Assembly: GCA_036346395.1 (NCBI GenBank)
Contig: CM070611.1
Coordinates: forward strand, 19,230,473 to 19,294,472
Direction of reading: 5' to 3'
DNA: 64,000 nt
DNA from: Hsuehochloa calcarea
Taxonomy: Eukaryota > Streptophyta > Magnoliopsida > Poales > Poaceae
A model generated the notes under the pieces. It searched no databases. It was not told where the DNA came from and was given only the letters and a program-made list of their open reading frames with translations. Positions 21,710 through 31,286 of the stretch are shown here, piece after piece. Both the position numbers and the translations under genes were made by a program. The first letter of the stretch is position 1; every line of letters begins with the position of its first letter.

Positions 21710-24030
21710 TCCTCCCCTTCTTGAAAACAAAGCCGTCCTCGGCTTTTGATAAGCTGAAAATAGGGTAACAAAGAAGCCAAGGCGTATGCATAGTATATGT
21801 ATATGTCATCCGTTTTAACGGTTCTTCGTTGTTGCACAATTAATATTTTATAATAGCAGCATTGATAAAGGCTCATTGTATTGCTAACCCAAGAATAATC
21901 ATATATGTTAATGAGCAAAACAAAAATTCTCACACAGCAATTATTGCAACTAGTTTTGCAAATGTAAGTGAAGCATTTATGCAATTGAAATATTTGAAGT
22001 TCTAAACTTGTAGTGGTAGCACATTTGAGCAAATCTACAACCTTTGGAATCAAACAAAGTTCATCCATATAATCATATTTCAATTGAGCGTTAGCAAATT
22101 TATCTAGTAAGGGTGAAAAGATTTGAAAGTTTTTCCATACTTCAACATCATGATGCATATTGTCAATACTAGATGGTGTAATAAGAGATGAATACATAGG
22201 CATTGGATGATCACTAAAGTTTATTTTCCTCTCATAATGAAAAAGATTCGGCACACAATAATTGTTGTTCAAAACAGTATGCTTCAATTCATCTATGTGA
22301 TAACAAGTTATGCATATTCGATATACAAGAAATTGATTGTCCACACCATAATCTCCAATCAAATTAAACTTATATCCAGGGGTGTACGCACGAGATAAGG
22401 AGATTGTACATGCGATTTCAGAAACTTTCTCCATAGCATGTGGCAATTTCATATGTGGCTCCAACATAATGTAACATAAAGAATCAGCAGGATAAATTTT
22501 AGTCAAAACTTGTTTATGCCTAACCAATTCCACAGTATCATTATATGTGAATGATTCATCACATGAATTGCTCAAAACAATAGGTAATTCAATTATGTTA
22601 TCACATGGTGCACTCAAGTCAACAGGTAAATCAACAAGTTTATCACATGGTGCACTCAAGTTAATAGGTAAATCAACAAGTTTATCACATGGTGCACTAA
22701 AATCAACGCAGTCTGAATTCTCTACGTGAAATATGTGCATATCAGAATTGTTTTCCACTATTTTTTGCACTAAAATAGCATTAACAGTGGACAGTTGTAG
22801 TTCTTCACAAACATACTCACCGTTCGTGATGATAGCACCATGATCTTTACCTTTTTGGCTCTCCTCAAATGATGTAGGTGCTTCCATCTCCTCATCTTCC
22901 TTCTCAACCAATTGAGTCAATGGTTCAATCAGCTCATTCTCCTCTTCGGCATGGTTCTCAACTTCCTGCAAGTTGTTAGTCATAGAAAAAGACACAAACA
23001 CAGGCTTGTTCTCATGATTTCTATGATCAAGTATTCTTAATTTCTCCTCAATCCGACTTTCAACCTTACAAGCAAGAATAAATAAATGAGAGAGATAATT
23101 ATATTCTTTATGAACAAGAATGTTCTGAATTTCTTTATTCCATCCTCCCAAAAACCTAGCCATTAACGCCTCCCCATTCTCATCTAAACCACACCGCAAC
23201 ATACCAATTTGCAATTTTTGATAGTAGTCTTCCACAGACTTTATACCTTGTTGTAAGCGTTGTAGTTTATTTAACAAATCACGAGCATAATATGAGGGAA
23301 CGAATCGATGCCGCATTAGCAATTTTAAATCCTCCCAAGTGTTAGGTATGTTATTGGGATGTTGACAGCAATGTTCTCTCCACCAAACAGAAGCAAAGTC
23401 GGTAAATTCACTAGAAGCAGCCCTAACTCGTCTATTCTCAGGAAATTCATGGCAAGTAAATTTTTGATCAACAGCTAGTTCCCAATTAATATATCCATCA
23501 GGATCATATTTACCATTAAAAGTGGGCATAGTGAATTTAACCTTAGCAAAAGAATCATCGTGGTCACGTACCTCACGTCGGAGGGGGCCTCGTTGCATAC
23601 CTTGTCGATTAAAATGCAACTGTCGATGAACCCGATCATTGTTGTTACCCATGTCATTGGACTCGGTATCAGTCACGTAGTCAAATTCATCTTGTCCCTC
23701 TACCACTGGGGCAGCAGGGGGAACAGTAGTGGATGCCCGGGCAATTTCGTCAAGGTGCGCCATAATACCTGCCAAGGAGGTGTTAGTGACGCCTTGCGCT
23801 CTCTCCATCACGGCGAGCGTGGCGTTTGTCTCAATCTGAGTGCTCTCAAGTTGAGCAAGTCGCTCATTCGTGACCCAAACATCTTCCTCAAGACCCTCCG
23901 TACGACGGTTCATTTCGCGCTGGAAGTGTTGTATGATGCCCTTCGTACAAGGAGTATGAGATGTATCCTCACCCGAACGCTCTGCAGAACCTGCTATTGT
24001 TAGCAAAACACAAGAATATATCCCTAACAA
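21487..24030 (-). CDS. Gag-containing long frame, 847 codons, no pol
   Basis: Residues about 165-325 form a Ty3/gypsy gag core: FTMPTFNGKYDPDGYINWE, FTDFASVWWREH, MRHRFVPSYYARDLLNKLQ, QGIKSVEDYYQ and MARFLGGWNKEIQ. Before it is a heptad-like stretch (residues 40-100) that may be a coiled coil. After it come an acidic region (345-400), a 14-residue repeat with LSAPCDKLVDLP (about 443-484) and a Cys-rich tail that I do not recognise. The last 74 codons run into the LTR. There is no zinc knuckle, protease, reverse transcriptase or integrase. The frame is uninterrupted over 2.5 kb, unlike nearly every other element here, so it is young or was under selection until recently. Confidence 0.8.
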   Translation of the reverse strand: MLGIYSCVLLTIAGSAERSGEDTSHTPCTKGIIQHFQREMNRRTEGLEEDVWVTNERLAQLESTQIETNATLAVMERAQGVTNTSLAGIMAHLDEIARASTTVPPAAPVVEGQDEFDYVTDTESNDMGNNNDRVHRQLHFNRQGMQRGPLRREVRDHDDSFAKVKFTMPTFNGKYDPDGYINWELAVDQKFTCHEFPENRRVRAASSEFTDFASVWWREHCCQHPNNIPNTWEDLKLLMRHRFVPSYYARDLLNKLQRLQQGIKSVEDYYQKLQIGMLRCGLDENGEALMARFLGGWNKEIQNILVHKEYNYLSHLFILACKVESRIEEKLRILDHRNHENKPVFVSFSMTNNLQEVENHAEEENELIEPLTQLVEKEDEEMEAPTSFEESQKGKDHGAIITNGEYVCEELQLSTVNAILVQKIVENNSDMHIFHVENSDCVDFSAPCDKLVDLPINLSAPCDKLVDLPVDLSAPCDNIIELPIVLSNSCDESFTYNDTVELVRHKQVLTKIYPADSLCYIMLEPHMKLPHAMEKVSEIACTISLSRAYTPGYKFNLIGDYGVDNQFLVYRICITCYHIDELKHTVLNNNYCVPNLFHYERKINFSDHPMPMYSSLITPSSIDNMHHDVEVWKNFQIFSPLLDKFANAQLKYDYMDELCLIPKVVDLLKCATTTSLELQIFQLHKCFTYICKTSCNNCCVRIFVLLINIYDYSWVSNTMSLYQCCYYKILIVQQRRTVKTDDIYIYYAYALASLLPYFQLIKSRGRLCFQEGEDDETITPMDTTIFAILVVPITRVRTLHLDYQVSSFLGVHLYYMNYMILSNKCVVIFSNKRQGVVDLHEFKLDLF
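22579..22704. repeat. 42-bp in-frame tandem repeat
   Basis: Three units with GGTAAATCAACAAGTTTATC / ACATGGTGCAC; 42 bp gives 14 residues per unit, keeping the frame of the gag-containing protein open. Confidence 0.92.
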
Positions 24031-25453
24031 CTACTAGGATGTGGTGATTCAAAAGCCGCTCATACTCAAGCCTTCTATCAAATTCTTACCAATTCTTACC
24101 AAGCAACAGGGGTGATCGGCAACTAGCAGTGTCAACGTATCTCCGAAGATTGGATGGAACGATTGCCAGGTGAAGATCAGCCTATATGGTGTAGAAGAGG
24201 TGTAGCTAGGAAGGCTCAAGTATAGTAGTAAGGATCAGCAACAATCAATTCAGCAAATGTAAGTTGAATAAATGTTCAAAATACTAGTCAATGTTGCTGA
24301 TCCTAGCCTAGAAGGAGCTAGCCAATCAAAGCCTACCAACGGAAGTGTATGAACGCACACGCAAAGACCAACGTGACTCGATGTAAGCAAAGGAAATTCT
24401 CACACCAAATGCTAGGAGAGACGCTAGCCAACTACTCAAACTTATTTGTATGAGCACAAGATTGTTCACACGATGTAGAGCACAAAATTAGAATAACGTG
24501 CAGTGTAAACAACCCTCTAGTTTAAGCAGTATACAACAGCTAGTATCAAAAGATAAACAATTTTTTTTATGGCTTAGATATGCTCGTTTGAAAGGTTTCG
24601 ACGAGATCTACAACTTTGCTGTTGAGGCGAAGCCCAAATTCCGAAGGGAAAACTGAAAGAAAAGGCAAAAACAGAAACCGAAAACTTGCGACGCAAATTC
24701 GGGGCTGAAGATGCGCCTCGTAGTTAGCTTTCCAACGAGTCTAAGAACGTCCAAATCGGACACCACATGCAAAAGTTATGCCCGTTTTACTGAAGGTCTC
24801 TCGGAAACGGAATCGTACTCGGACCGGAAACCGAGTCGGGTTTAATATTGAAACTGCTATATCTTTTGATTCCTCGGGCCAAACTTGCTGAAATTTTTTG
24901 TGCAAGCTTGTGGCCATATGTAGAAGGACTCCACCAATTTTTACTAGATTTGGCGACAGTTTGAGTGCTTTTCAATTTTTGGAATGGTGGACACTCTTTT
25001 TTTTGTATTTTTTTTCTCTACCGCGGATTTTGTTCTTGCGGTTGCCTCTTTCTCCTTCTACTATTTGTCAGCCCTAGGGTTTTCCAGAAGTCGTAAATAA
25101 GAGCAAAGTGTTCTCTCTTTTTTGGGTGCAAATTAGAGTAGTTCTAATCCACGAATTTTTCTGTTTTAGATGCAAAAAACTAAGAACCCTAAACGAACGA
25201 TTAAGCGACGCGAAGGAAGACACGAGAAGCAATCTAGACAACGACCAACTAGACAATAACTAGAACTAAAGATCAACAACTAGACATGACAATGCAACCA
25301 AAGATTCAACAAGCAAACTGAAAAGAAAAAATTGCGATGGCTCAACGGGCTCGGTATGGATGATGCGAAATTTTTTTAGGCAATTTTCTGGACTCTAGGT
25401 ATGAAAAACGAATCTACTACTAGAAATCTGGAAACTCTCACCGATGAACTGTA
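24031..25453 (-). other. Leader of the gypsy element in the Helitron
   Basis: Lies between primer site and gag start. No coherent coding frame seen. Confidence 0.55.
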
Positions 25454-25465
25454 GCTCTGATACCA
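25454..25465 (-). other. Primer-binding site (initiator tRNA-Met)
   Basis: TGGTATCAGAGC on the minus strand, two bases after the LTR end. Confidence 0.9.
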
Positions 25466-25467
25466 CT

Positions 25468-26532
25468 TGATGAAGTCGGGGTGCCCGATCTTTCGATGAG
25501 ATTGATAAATATCGATTTTGGTGGCGGCGACTCTCGCGATCCGACTACAATCGTACGACGATGCTTGCGCCTTAGCAATCGTTGAACCAACTCCGAGATG
25601 TTATTGACCTGCTGGAAGCACGATCAAGCTGACCACGAAGGTCTATTCCTGCATGCAATCGAAGAACACGCAAGAATAAGATAAAACACAATATTATGTA
25701 TTGCAAATATTTATGAAATTTGATAAGGTGTGATTCCGAAGGATGTCTTAATAGGTGGTCGTTTGACACATCTAAAGAACAATAGTTTGCACAAGGGCTA
25801 AACCTTAACTCAACGAAATCCAAGGAAACTAGAGGGTGTGCGTCCTCATTAAATAGGGGACGAGGAACCACAAATATAAAAGAACAGCAAGGTGAGACTA
25901 AAACTTGTAGGTTACTGTTCACGTGAACAGTAACCACACCCCGGGTGGGCCGCCGACATATGGGCCAAGTTGAATATGATTACAAAGCCCCAAATCGACC
26001 CAAATTGGTGATATAGCACCTTCTTTTGACGATTTTGAAGTCTACAGAATGAATTTGGAGGTGAGGCTAGATCGGACTCCGTTTGTAAAAGTTATGGCTT
26101 TTTTTACTACGGGTCTGTTGGGCTGTCACCATGCTGGATTGTTTCGGCGATTCTGACCTGTACAAAAATAATTTGAAGGTGGGGCTAGATCCGTTGGAAA
26201 GATGACGAGATAATCTTTCCATCAAGTACTGGTGGACCTCCAACGGACTCCGTATGTGAAAGTTATGCACGTTTGAAATCGGTACTGTCTCCGAAGGCCG
26301 AATTGGATTCCAAAATAGGTCCAGCTCGAACTCGTGCAAATCTACCACTCTCTGTCTTTTATTACTGAAAATAGCAAAATATTTATTAGGTAATATCATA
26401 TAGTTTATGTAATATAAATGTATTCCTAAAAACGAACTCATCTGATAATATAAGTGAAGTGTACGAGCTCTTGTAATTGGAACAACAAGTATAGCAAATA
26501 TGGTTGTATCCATAGGGGTTATGATCTCATCA
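25468..26532 (-). repeat. 5' LTR of the gypsy element in the Helitron
   Basis: 1065 bp, plus strand TGATGAAGTCGGGG...ATCTCATCA, partner of 20593-21709. Confidence 0.92.
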
Positions 26533-26732
26533 CCTATGCCCCTCCACCTGCTCAACCGCATCTTGCCCCTCCGCCTCGCCCACCGCCTCTCGCCCCTGCC
26601 GCCCCTCCGCCTCTCTCGCCCCGTCCCACTCCCCAAGCACCTCCGCTTTTTCCCCGGAGCTCGCAAGAGACGGCCACCGGCGAGCCGCGGGCGCCGGAGG
26701 AGGCGGGCGGTGCTGCTGCGGTTGATTACGGA

Positions 26733-26916
26733 GGAGGAGTTTTGGAGAGTTTCTGCAAGGATGCAGCGACGGCGGGAGCCAGCAGCCACCGTATGGGAGC
26801 CAACCGTCAGGAGACTCTGGGACGCAGTCGTCGCGGTACCCTATCATCATCTACGCCTCCCGGACGCATAGCCAGCTACATCAGGTTATCAAGGAGCTCA
26901 AGGCCACCAGTTACAG
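26733..26916 (+). pseudogene. RTEL1: RTEL1-like exon a (partial)
   Basis: Frame reads RRRSFGEFLQG, then a Ser/Gln/Gly-rich linker, then IIIYASRTHSQL and QVIKELKATSY. The YASRTHSQL segment is helicase motif Ia of the XPD/RTEL family. The exon ends AG|GTCAAC at 26916. The upstream limit is uncertain because a stop lies just before RRRS. Confidence 0.85.
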
Positions 26917-27122
26917 GTCAACCCCGATGACTGAGAAATCACACTTCTCCGTCAGTCTTTTGTTCTTACTAGAGTGATAATTGTGTCGAAATGTATGCTG
27001 TTAAGTTGTTTCTCATGAATGTGTTGTCGTGGAGTTGTTTCGTAGAGTTGCAATTGTAGTTTGAATGATCTCATAGCCCGTTTATTCTTGATGGTTGATT
27101 TTTGATGTGTAACATTTGACAG

Positions 27123-27208
27123 GCGGAAAATGGCAATGCTTGGCTCTCGTGAGCAGATGTGCATCCATGACGAAGTGAGCAAACTCTGGGGAAGAGCGTA
27201 GAACAATG
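27123..27208 (+). pseudogene. RTEL1: RTEL1-like exon b (with stop)
   Basis: Acceptor TTTGACAG at 27115-27122. Frame in phase with exon a gives MAMLGSREQMCIHDEVSKL, as in RTEL1 homologues, and then a TAG where family members have Gln. Confidence 0.85.
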
Positions 27209-27867
27209 CTTTATCACGTGTGTTGATTATTTAAAATTGGTTTCATGTTAGCATGGCTTCATGACTCGTACCCATATCTGGTACTCAAGACATTCGTCTG
27301 TAATGTTTTTTCGCTGTCGCTTGACCGTTACTTCTTTATGCCATATATGTAATGTAAGCAGAATCATCATAGTTTTCTCTGATTAATGGTGGTGGAAGCC
27401 ACAGTATCTGCCTTCAAGACTTTTGTCAAAGCTTGCAGCATTTAGTTGCATTAGTACTATATTATAATACATGGATCAGGTTCATTACACACTTAGCCTC
27501 CATTATTGATTTGTCTTTCTCTATTACCATGATCTATTCTAAACTGCATGCATAACTTCACTTACTCCAAATACAGTTCTCTGTAACCATGGAAATATGG
27601 AAGAGTTAACATTTGAGTCATGCCAATGTTGACTTCAGTTAGGCTAGAGAATCCCCATGTCATTTCTCTAGATCAAATCTAGGCTGGAGTTGTGCCTGTG
27701 GGTCCATCCGGACATCCACTTAATTCTTCTTACCGGACGCGCGAGACTCTAGAATACAAACAAGAATTGGGTATTGCTATAGGTAGGCATTTGGCTAACA
27801 TTATGCAGCCTTTTGTATTCTGAAATACCTCTGCTGTATGCATATGATTTGTATGCTTGTTTTGTAG

Positions 27868-27959
27868 TTAATTTTGCCTGTATTGTGCCAGATGGACTCC
27901 TTGTTTTCTTTCCTTCATATTCTATGATAGACAAGTGTATCGATTGCTGGAAAAATATG
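27868..27959 (+). pseudogene. RTEL1: RTEL1-like exon c
   Basis: Acceptor TTTTGTAG, donor GTATGG. Encodes VPDGLLVFFPSYSMIDKCID, the second helicase domain segment of RTEL1/XPD-type helicases. Confidence 0.87.
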
Positions 27960-28031
27960 GTATGGGTAATTTCCACGAAGTATTCCAATCATTTGAGGTA
28001 TTTGGCATTGAGCATTTTAAATCTCTTACAG

Positions 28032-28139
28032 AACCATGTTGATTTAGTGGATGGGAACACAATTTGGCAGAGAATTTGCAAGCACAAGCAGCCAGTTATA
28101 GAGCCTAGGCAGTCATCAAACTTTCCAAATGCAATTGAG
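28032..28139 (+). pseudogene. RTEL1: RTEL1-like exon d
   Basis: Acceptor CTTACAG, donor GTTATG. Encodes TIWQRICKHKQPVIEPRQSS then NFPNAIE, a signature region of RTEL1. Confidence 0.88.
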
Positions 28140-29050
28140 GTTATGGGATATTTTACTGGGATGCTATTCACTTCTTGGATATTGAGCATATGTCCAATAC
28201 AGTTTGCATGTACTTCCATTTTGTTGGCAGCTTCTTTACTTCTTGGCTTCTCTAAAACTTGTTTAGTTGTTTAATCAGTCATGTACACTAGTGGCAAACT
28301 CATTTCTTTTTATACACCAGGGTTACCATCTACCAGGGGTGAAGATTTGCAAAAGAAGTGTTTGCTTGAATTGTATGGGCTAAAGGTAAATGTGATATCT
28401 ATTGGAACCAAGGATAACTTTGCATGCATTGTTTTACTCTGCTATACATATGTTTCCAGTTCTTGGTGTCTGCTTTCTTTTTTTTGCTATGACCATCTTA
28501 AGACTTGTACAGACAATGGTTGTACAACTGATAAATGTAAAATGTTGCAACTGCAAGCTTAAATATGTTGGTTATATGAAAACATTACATTTTCATGGAT
28601 TAGACCTATATATAGTATATACATGCAAGTTGTGCAAATTAGTTATAGTGTTTGATGTGATGACCATGTAGAGAAAACATTGTGGTGATACACCTGATGA
28701 ATAACCATGGAGAGAATTTGTTCCAAGTTCCATTTTTGCGGAAACATGTAGCAACTGTTAAGAGTCTTGTACATTCTCTTTCTCTCTCGTGGCCCATGTA
28801 GCCCACGGGGCTCATGTAACCCTATATCTATATCTATACACTTAATAATGAATAAGATGGTATGTCAGTTATTTATGTATTGAAGTAAATTATGGAAAAA
28901 TATTGTTTCTACCGTTCATTTCTAGAATTGTTACACAGAGTTCTTGTTCTCTCATGTTGCACTATTGTGATGCCTGTAAAATCATCTTTTCATTGCTTGA
29001 TTTGCTTTATGTGTTAAAGGAAAAATATTATTTATGTAATGTTTGGGGTT
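28140..29050 (+). other. Helitron right part, unassigned
   Basis: Intron-like AT-rich DNA. A possible further exon (28321-28386, encoding GEDLQKKCLLELYGLK before GTAAAT) is not recognisable to me. Near 28770-28860 is a TATCTATATCTATACACTTA stretch typical of LTR promoter/polyadenylation regions, perhaps an old LTR remnant. Confidence 0.35.
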
Positions 29051-29078
29051 CCGTTGCAATGCACGGGCATCCTACTAG
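29051..29078 (+). other. Helitron 3' hairpin and CTAG terminus
   Basis: CCGT-T-GCA / TGC-ACGG folds back with one bulged base, then GGCATCCTA and CTAG (29075-29078). Confidence 0.85.
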
Positions 29079-30480
29079 TTAAGAATAATTTCCCCGATCA
29101 TCATGTGAAGTCCATCAGGATGGACAACACCGGAGAATTTACTTCAAAGGCATTTGATGATTATTGTATGACAATGGGAATTACCGTTGAGCATTCCGTA
29201 CCACATGTCCGCACCTAGAATGGACTAGCAGATGCATTAATTAAAGGAATTAAATTTATTGCCCGACCGCTCTTGTAGAATTGTAATTTACCAACTACAT
29301 GTTAGGGACACGCAGTACTGCATGCAGCAATTCTCATCAATTTTTGACCATCAGCATATAACATCCATTCACCTATGCAACTAGCGCAAGGGTCAACACA
29401 AAAAATCTCTCATCTACGAAGGTTTAGTTGCAAGGTCCATGTATCTATACCACCACCGCAGCGAACTGCAATGGGCCCTCTCCGAAAGTCTGGGATATAC
29501 GTTGGTTATGAGACAACATCCATAATCAGGTATCTATACCCCATGACTGGAGATTTGCATATAGCCGGCGTCGCTGACAGCATATTTGATGAGGATAATT
29601 TCTCGTCATTTGGGGGAGGAAATCAACCCCTTGATGAAAAATATCAGGAACTGGCATGGCAGGCAACGGGAATCCAAGCACATGACCTGCGCACTAATGA
29701 AACAAATAGAGAAGTCCAGAAGATAATTGATTTGCAAGCATTAGCGAATTAACTGTCTGAACACTTTAGTGATTTGAAGAGCGTGACCAAGTCGCATGTG
29801 CCTGCACGTAATGCACCGGAGTGGGTTGAAATACCAAAGAAAATTGAAAGTATCCCTAATCCGGTCCAAACACCTCAGAATAAAAGGACGAGAACTCCGG
29901 CCCCTTGAATCCCAAGTAACCGGGGACACCTGACGAAAAAGAATAAGAAGGACTAGACATAGCCGATCATTGAAGTTCCCCACAACCAGAAGGGGAGCCA
30001 GTTGAGACCTGACACCAGTATAGAACTTTCAGTAAAAGGCATACTAGATTTGAATATTCCCACAGAGGGAGATATTAGCATGGGTGTGTGCGCACACGTC
30101 GGAGCTGAAAAACTAAAGGGACTTGCCCCCGTAATTGGAAGCAGTGGTGGGCAAGTAGAAACATTAGCAGAATCGCCCTATGAAAAAATAGTTATAAATT
30201 ATGTGACCACGGGAGAATTTATGAATAGAACAACAACCATTGTCGACATTTATTTTGCAAATTTTTTTGCCACAATCAACAATCTTGATCAAGAGCCTGC
30301 ATCGCTCGATGCATGTAAGAAAAGATCGGATTGGAAAGATGGAAAGAAGGCAATAGAAGCATAATTATTGTCCTTGAATAAAATAAAGGTATTTAGGCCT
30401 ATAAGCCGCACGCCTCCCCATGAGCACCCCGTAGGGCATAAGTGGGTATATATTCGAAAGAGAAATGAAAACAATGAAGT
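29079..30480 (+). pseudogene. Copia A integrase end, connector and start of reverse transcriptase
   Basis: The integrase core resumes in frame after the Helitron: PDHHVKSIRMDNTGEFTSKA carries the second catalytic Asp. The expected Glu segment after the PHVRT stretch is damaged by a stop at about 29216. The downstream frame (29375-29752) has SHLRRFSCKVHV, PPQRTAMGPLRKSGIYVGY and FDEDNF, typical of this copia group. After a connector with several stops the first reverse transcriptase residues appear (HPVGHKWVYIRKRNENNEV). At 30480 the sequence is broken by a SIRE-like LTR; the YVDD box region is not in the window. Confidence 0.85.
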
Positions 30481-31286
30481 TGTAAGTGTTGGACCGAAAC
30501 GGCGACTAGAGGGGGGAATAGGAGCACGATCTCTTTTTCAACAAGATTGGATTCAACACGTATTTCACTCTGATAGCTATGAGAGCTATGAATATCAATA
30601 TACAAGCACATCAGAAGTCTTGTGTTGAATCCAATCGAAAATCCAGAGCAAAACAACCAAAATCAACAAAGGCTCGATTTTCAAGTGTTGGGCAGTCTGA
30701 CCTCTATTTCAATGGCGGTCTGACGTCACCTTGAGCAGTCTGACCGGTCACCTTGGGCGGTCTGATCTCCAACCTAATGAATAGTAAAATCAACCCGAAA
30801 ACGAAGTTACAAATAGGTCTAACTTTTGATCTACAACTCCAAACTCAATGAAACTTGGAACACACCTTCTCTAGGATATCAGAAATCTATTCCAATCAAA
30901 GATCATGAATATCCTTGGCAAAGTTCTGACCTTTTTCCGTTTGAGTGAAGAGTGGTTCAAAACCGAGTGAAAACGAAAACTTGATCCAAAAACATGCTCG
31001 TGGGTTAGAGATGATCAAGATGATCCTAGATGAGTTCCCACATCTCACAGCAAGCATGATTAGGGGCAGAAACCAAAAGAAAACTTGAGAATCAAACAAA
31101 ACCCCAAAATCACAAAATAGAGAACAAGAACGAAAAGAGACCCGCATCCCTGAATGGTCCCCGGAGCCCTGCGAGGCCCGGAGCAGCAGGTCCTCCAGGC
31201 CACTTCTGGGGTGGACCCGAAGCATCTCCGAAGGGTCCCCTGAGCCCCACGGGGCCCAGAGCAGCAGGTCCTCCGGGCAACTTCCG
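30481..31286 (-). repeat. SIRE-like LTR fragment
   Basis: Begins TGTAAGTGTTGGACCGAAAC and continues GGCGACTAGAGGGGGGAATA, like the LTR at 45174 (TGTAAG...CGACTAGAGAGGGGTGAATA). It also holds several GGTCTGACC-type motifs. Interrupted at 31286 by the Angela-like element. It may be the left end of B's 3' LTR or belong to a separate element of the same kind. Confidence 0.6.

Larger units (their letters stand above)
20593..26532 (-). mobile_element. Non-autonomous gypsy element inside the Helitron
   Basis: Two LTRs of 1.1 kb in direct orientation flank a primer-binding site at the right (25454-25465) and a purine tract (minus strand GAAGGGGAGG) at 21711-21720. It therefore runs leftwards. CCTAC (20588-20592) and CCTAT (26533-26537) form the target duplication with one mismatch. 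It encodes one long gag-containing frame and no pol. Confidence 0.92.
26733..28139 (+). pseudogene. RTEL1: Fragments of an RTEL1-type DNA helicase gene captured by the Helitron
   Basis: RTEL1 is an iron-sulfur, DEAH-box helicase that resolves recombination intermediates and telomeric loops in the nucleus. Four pieces in gene order and with splice sites match it: exon a (to 26916), exon b (27123-), exon c (27868-27959) and exon d (28032-28139). The Walker A part before exon a is missing. The long middle of the gene between exons b and c (iron-sulfur cluster, DEAH box) and everything after exon d are also missing. Exon b has a premature stop. Introns are kept, so genomic DNA was captured, not cDNA. 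The identification is from memory of the family's conserved segments. The piece cannot encode a helicase. Confidence 0.85.
20278..29078 (+). mobile_element. Helitron, 8.8 kb, carrying RTEL1-type gene fragments
   Basis: Left end TCTCTACTACTATA follows host A; right end ...GGGCATCCTACTAG is followed by host T. Insertion between A and T without target duplication, 5'-TC and CTAG-3' are the Helitron rules. A near-palindrome CCGTTGCAATGCACGG (29051-29066) lies 8 bp before the CTAG, as expected of the 3' hairpin. Cutting the element out restores the copia integrase frame exactly. It encodes no Rep/helicase protein, so it is non-autonomous. About 2.86 kb remain after subtracting the nested gypsy element. 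Most of that is captured gene DNA. Confidence 0.92.
6676..30480 (+). mobile_element. Decayed Ty1/copia element A, host of several insertions
   Basis: Gag (12788-13727), protease (19430-19969), integrase (20064-20277 and 29079-29752), the connecting region and the first codons of reverse transcriptase (to 30480) follow each other on the plus strand in copia order. They are separated by a truncated gypsy element, a solo LTR and a Helitron. Removing the solo LTR or the Helitron rejoins the copia sequence at the exact base. The frames carry stops and shifts, so the element is dead. The reverse transcriptase is cut at 30480 by the next insertion and does not resume in the window. Confidence 0.85.

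Noticed and set aside
26454..26930. Pro-rich frame as a gene
   Set aside because: It starts in the gypsy LTR and crosses the LTR/Helitron junction; the RTEL1-like frame is a different one.
27813..28274. 153-codon frame as a single gene
   Set aside because: It contains two RTEL1-like exons but reads through introns with good splice signals; only the exons make sense.
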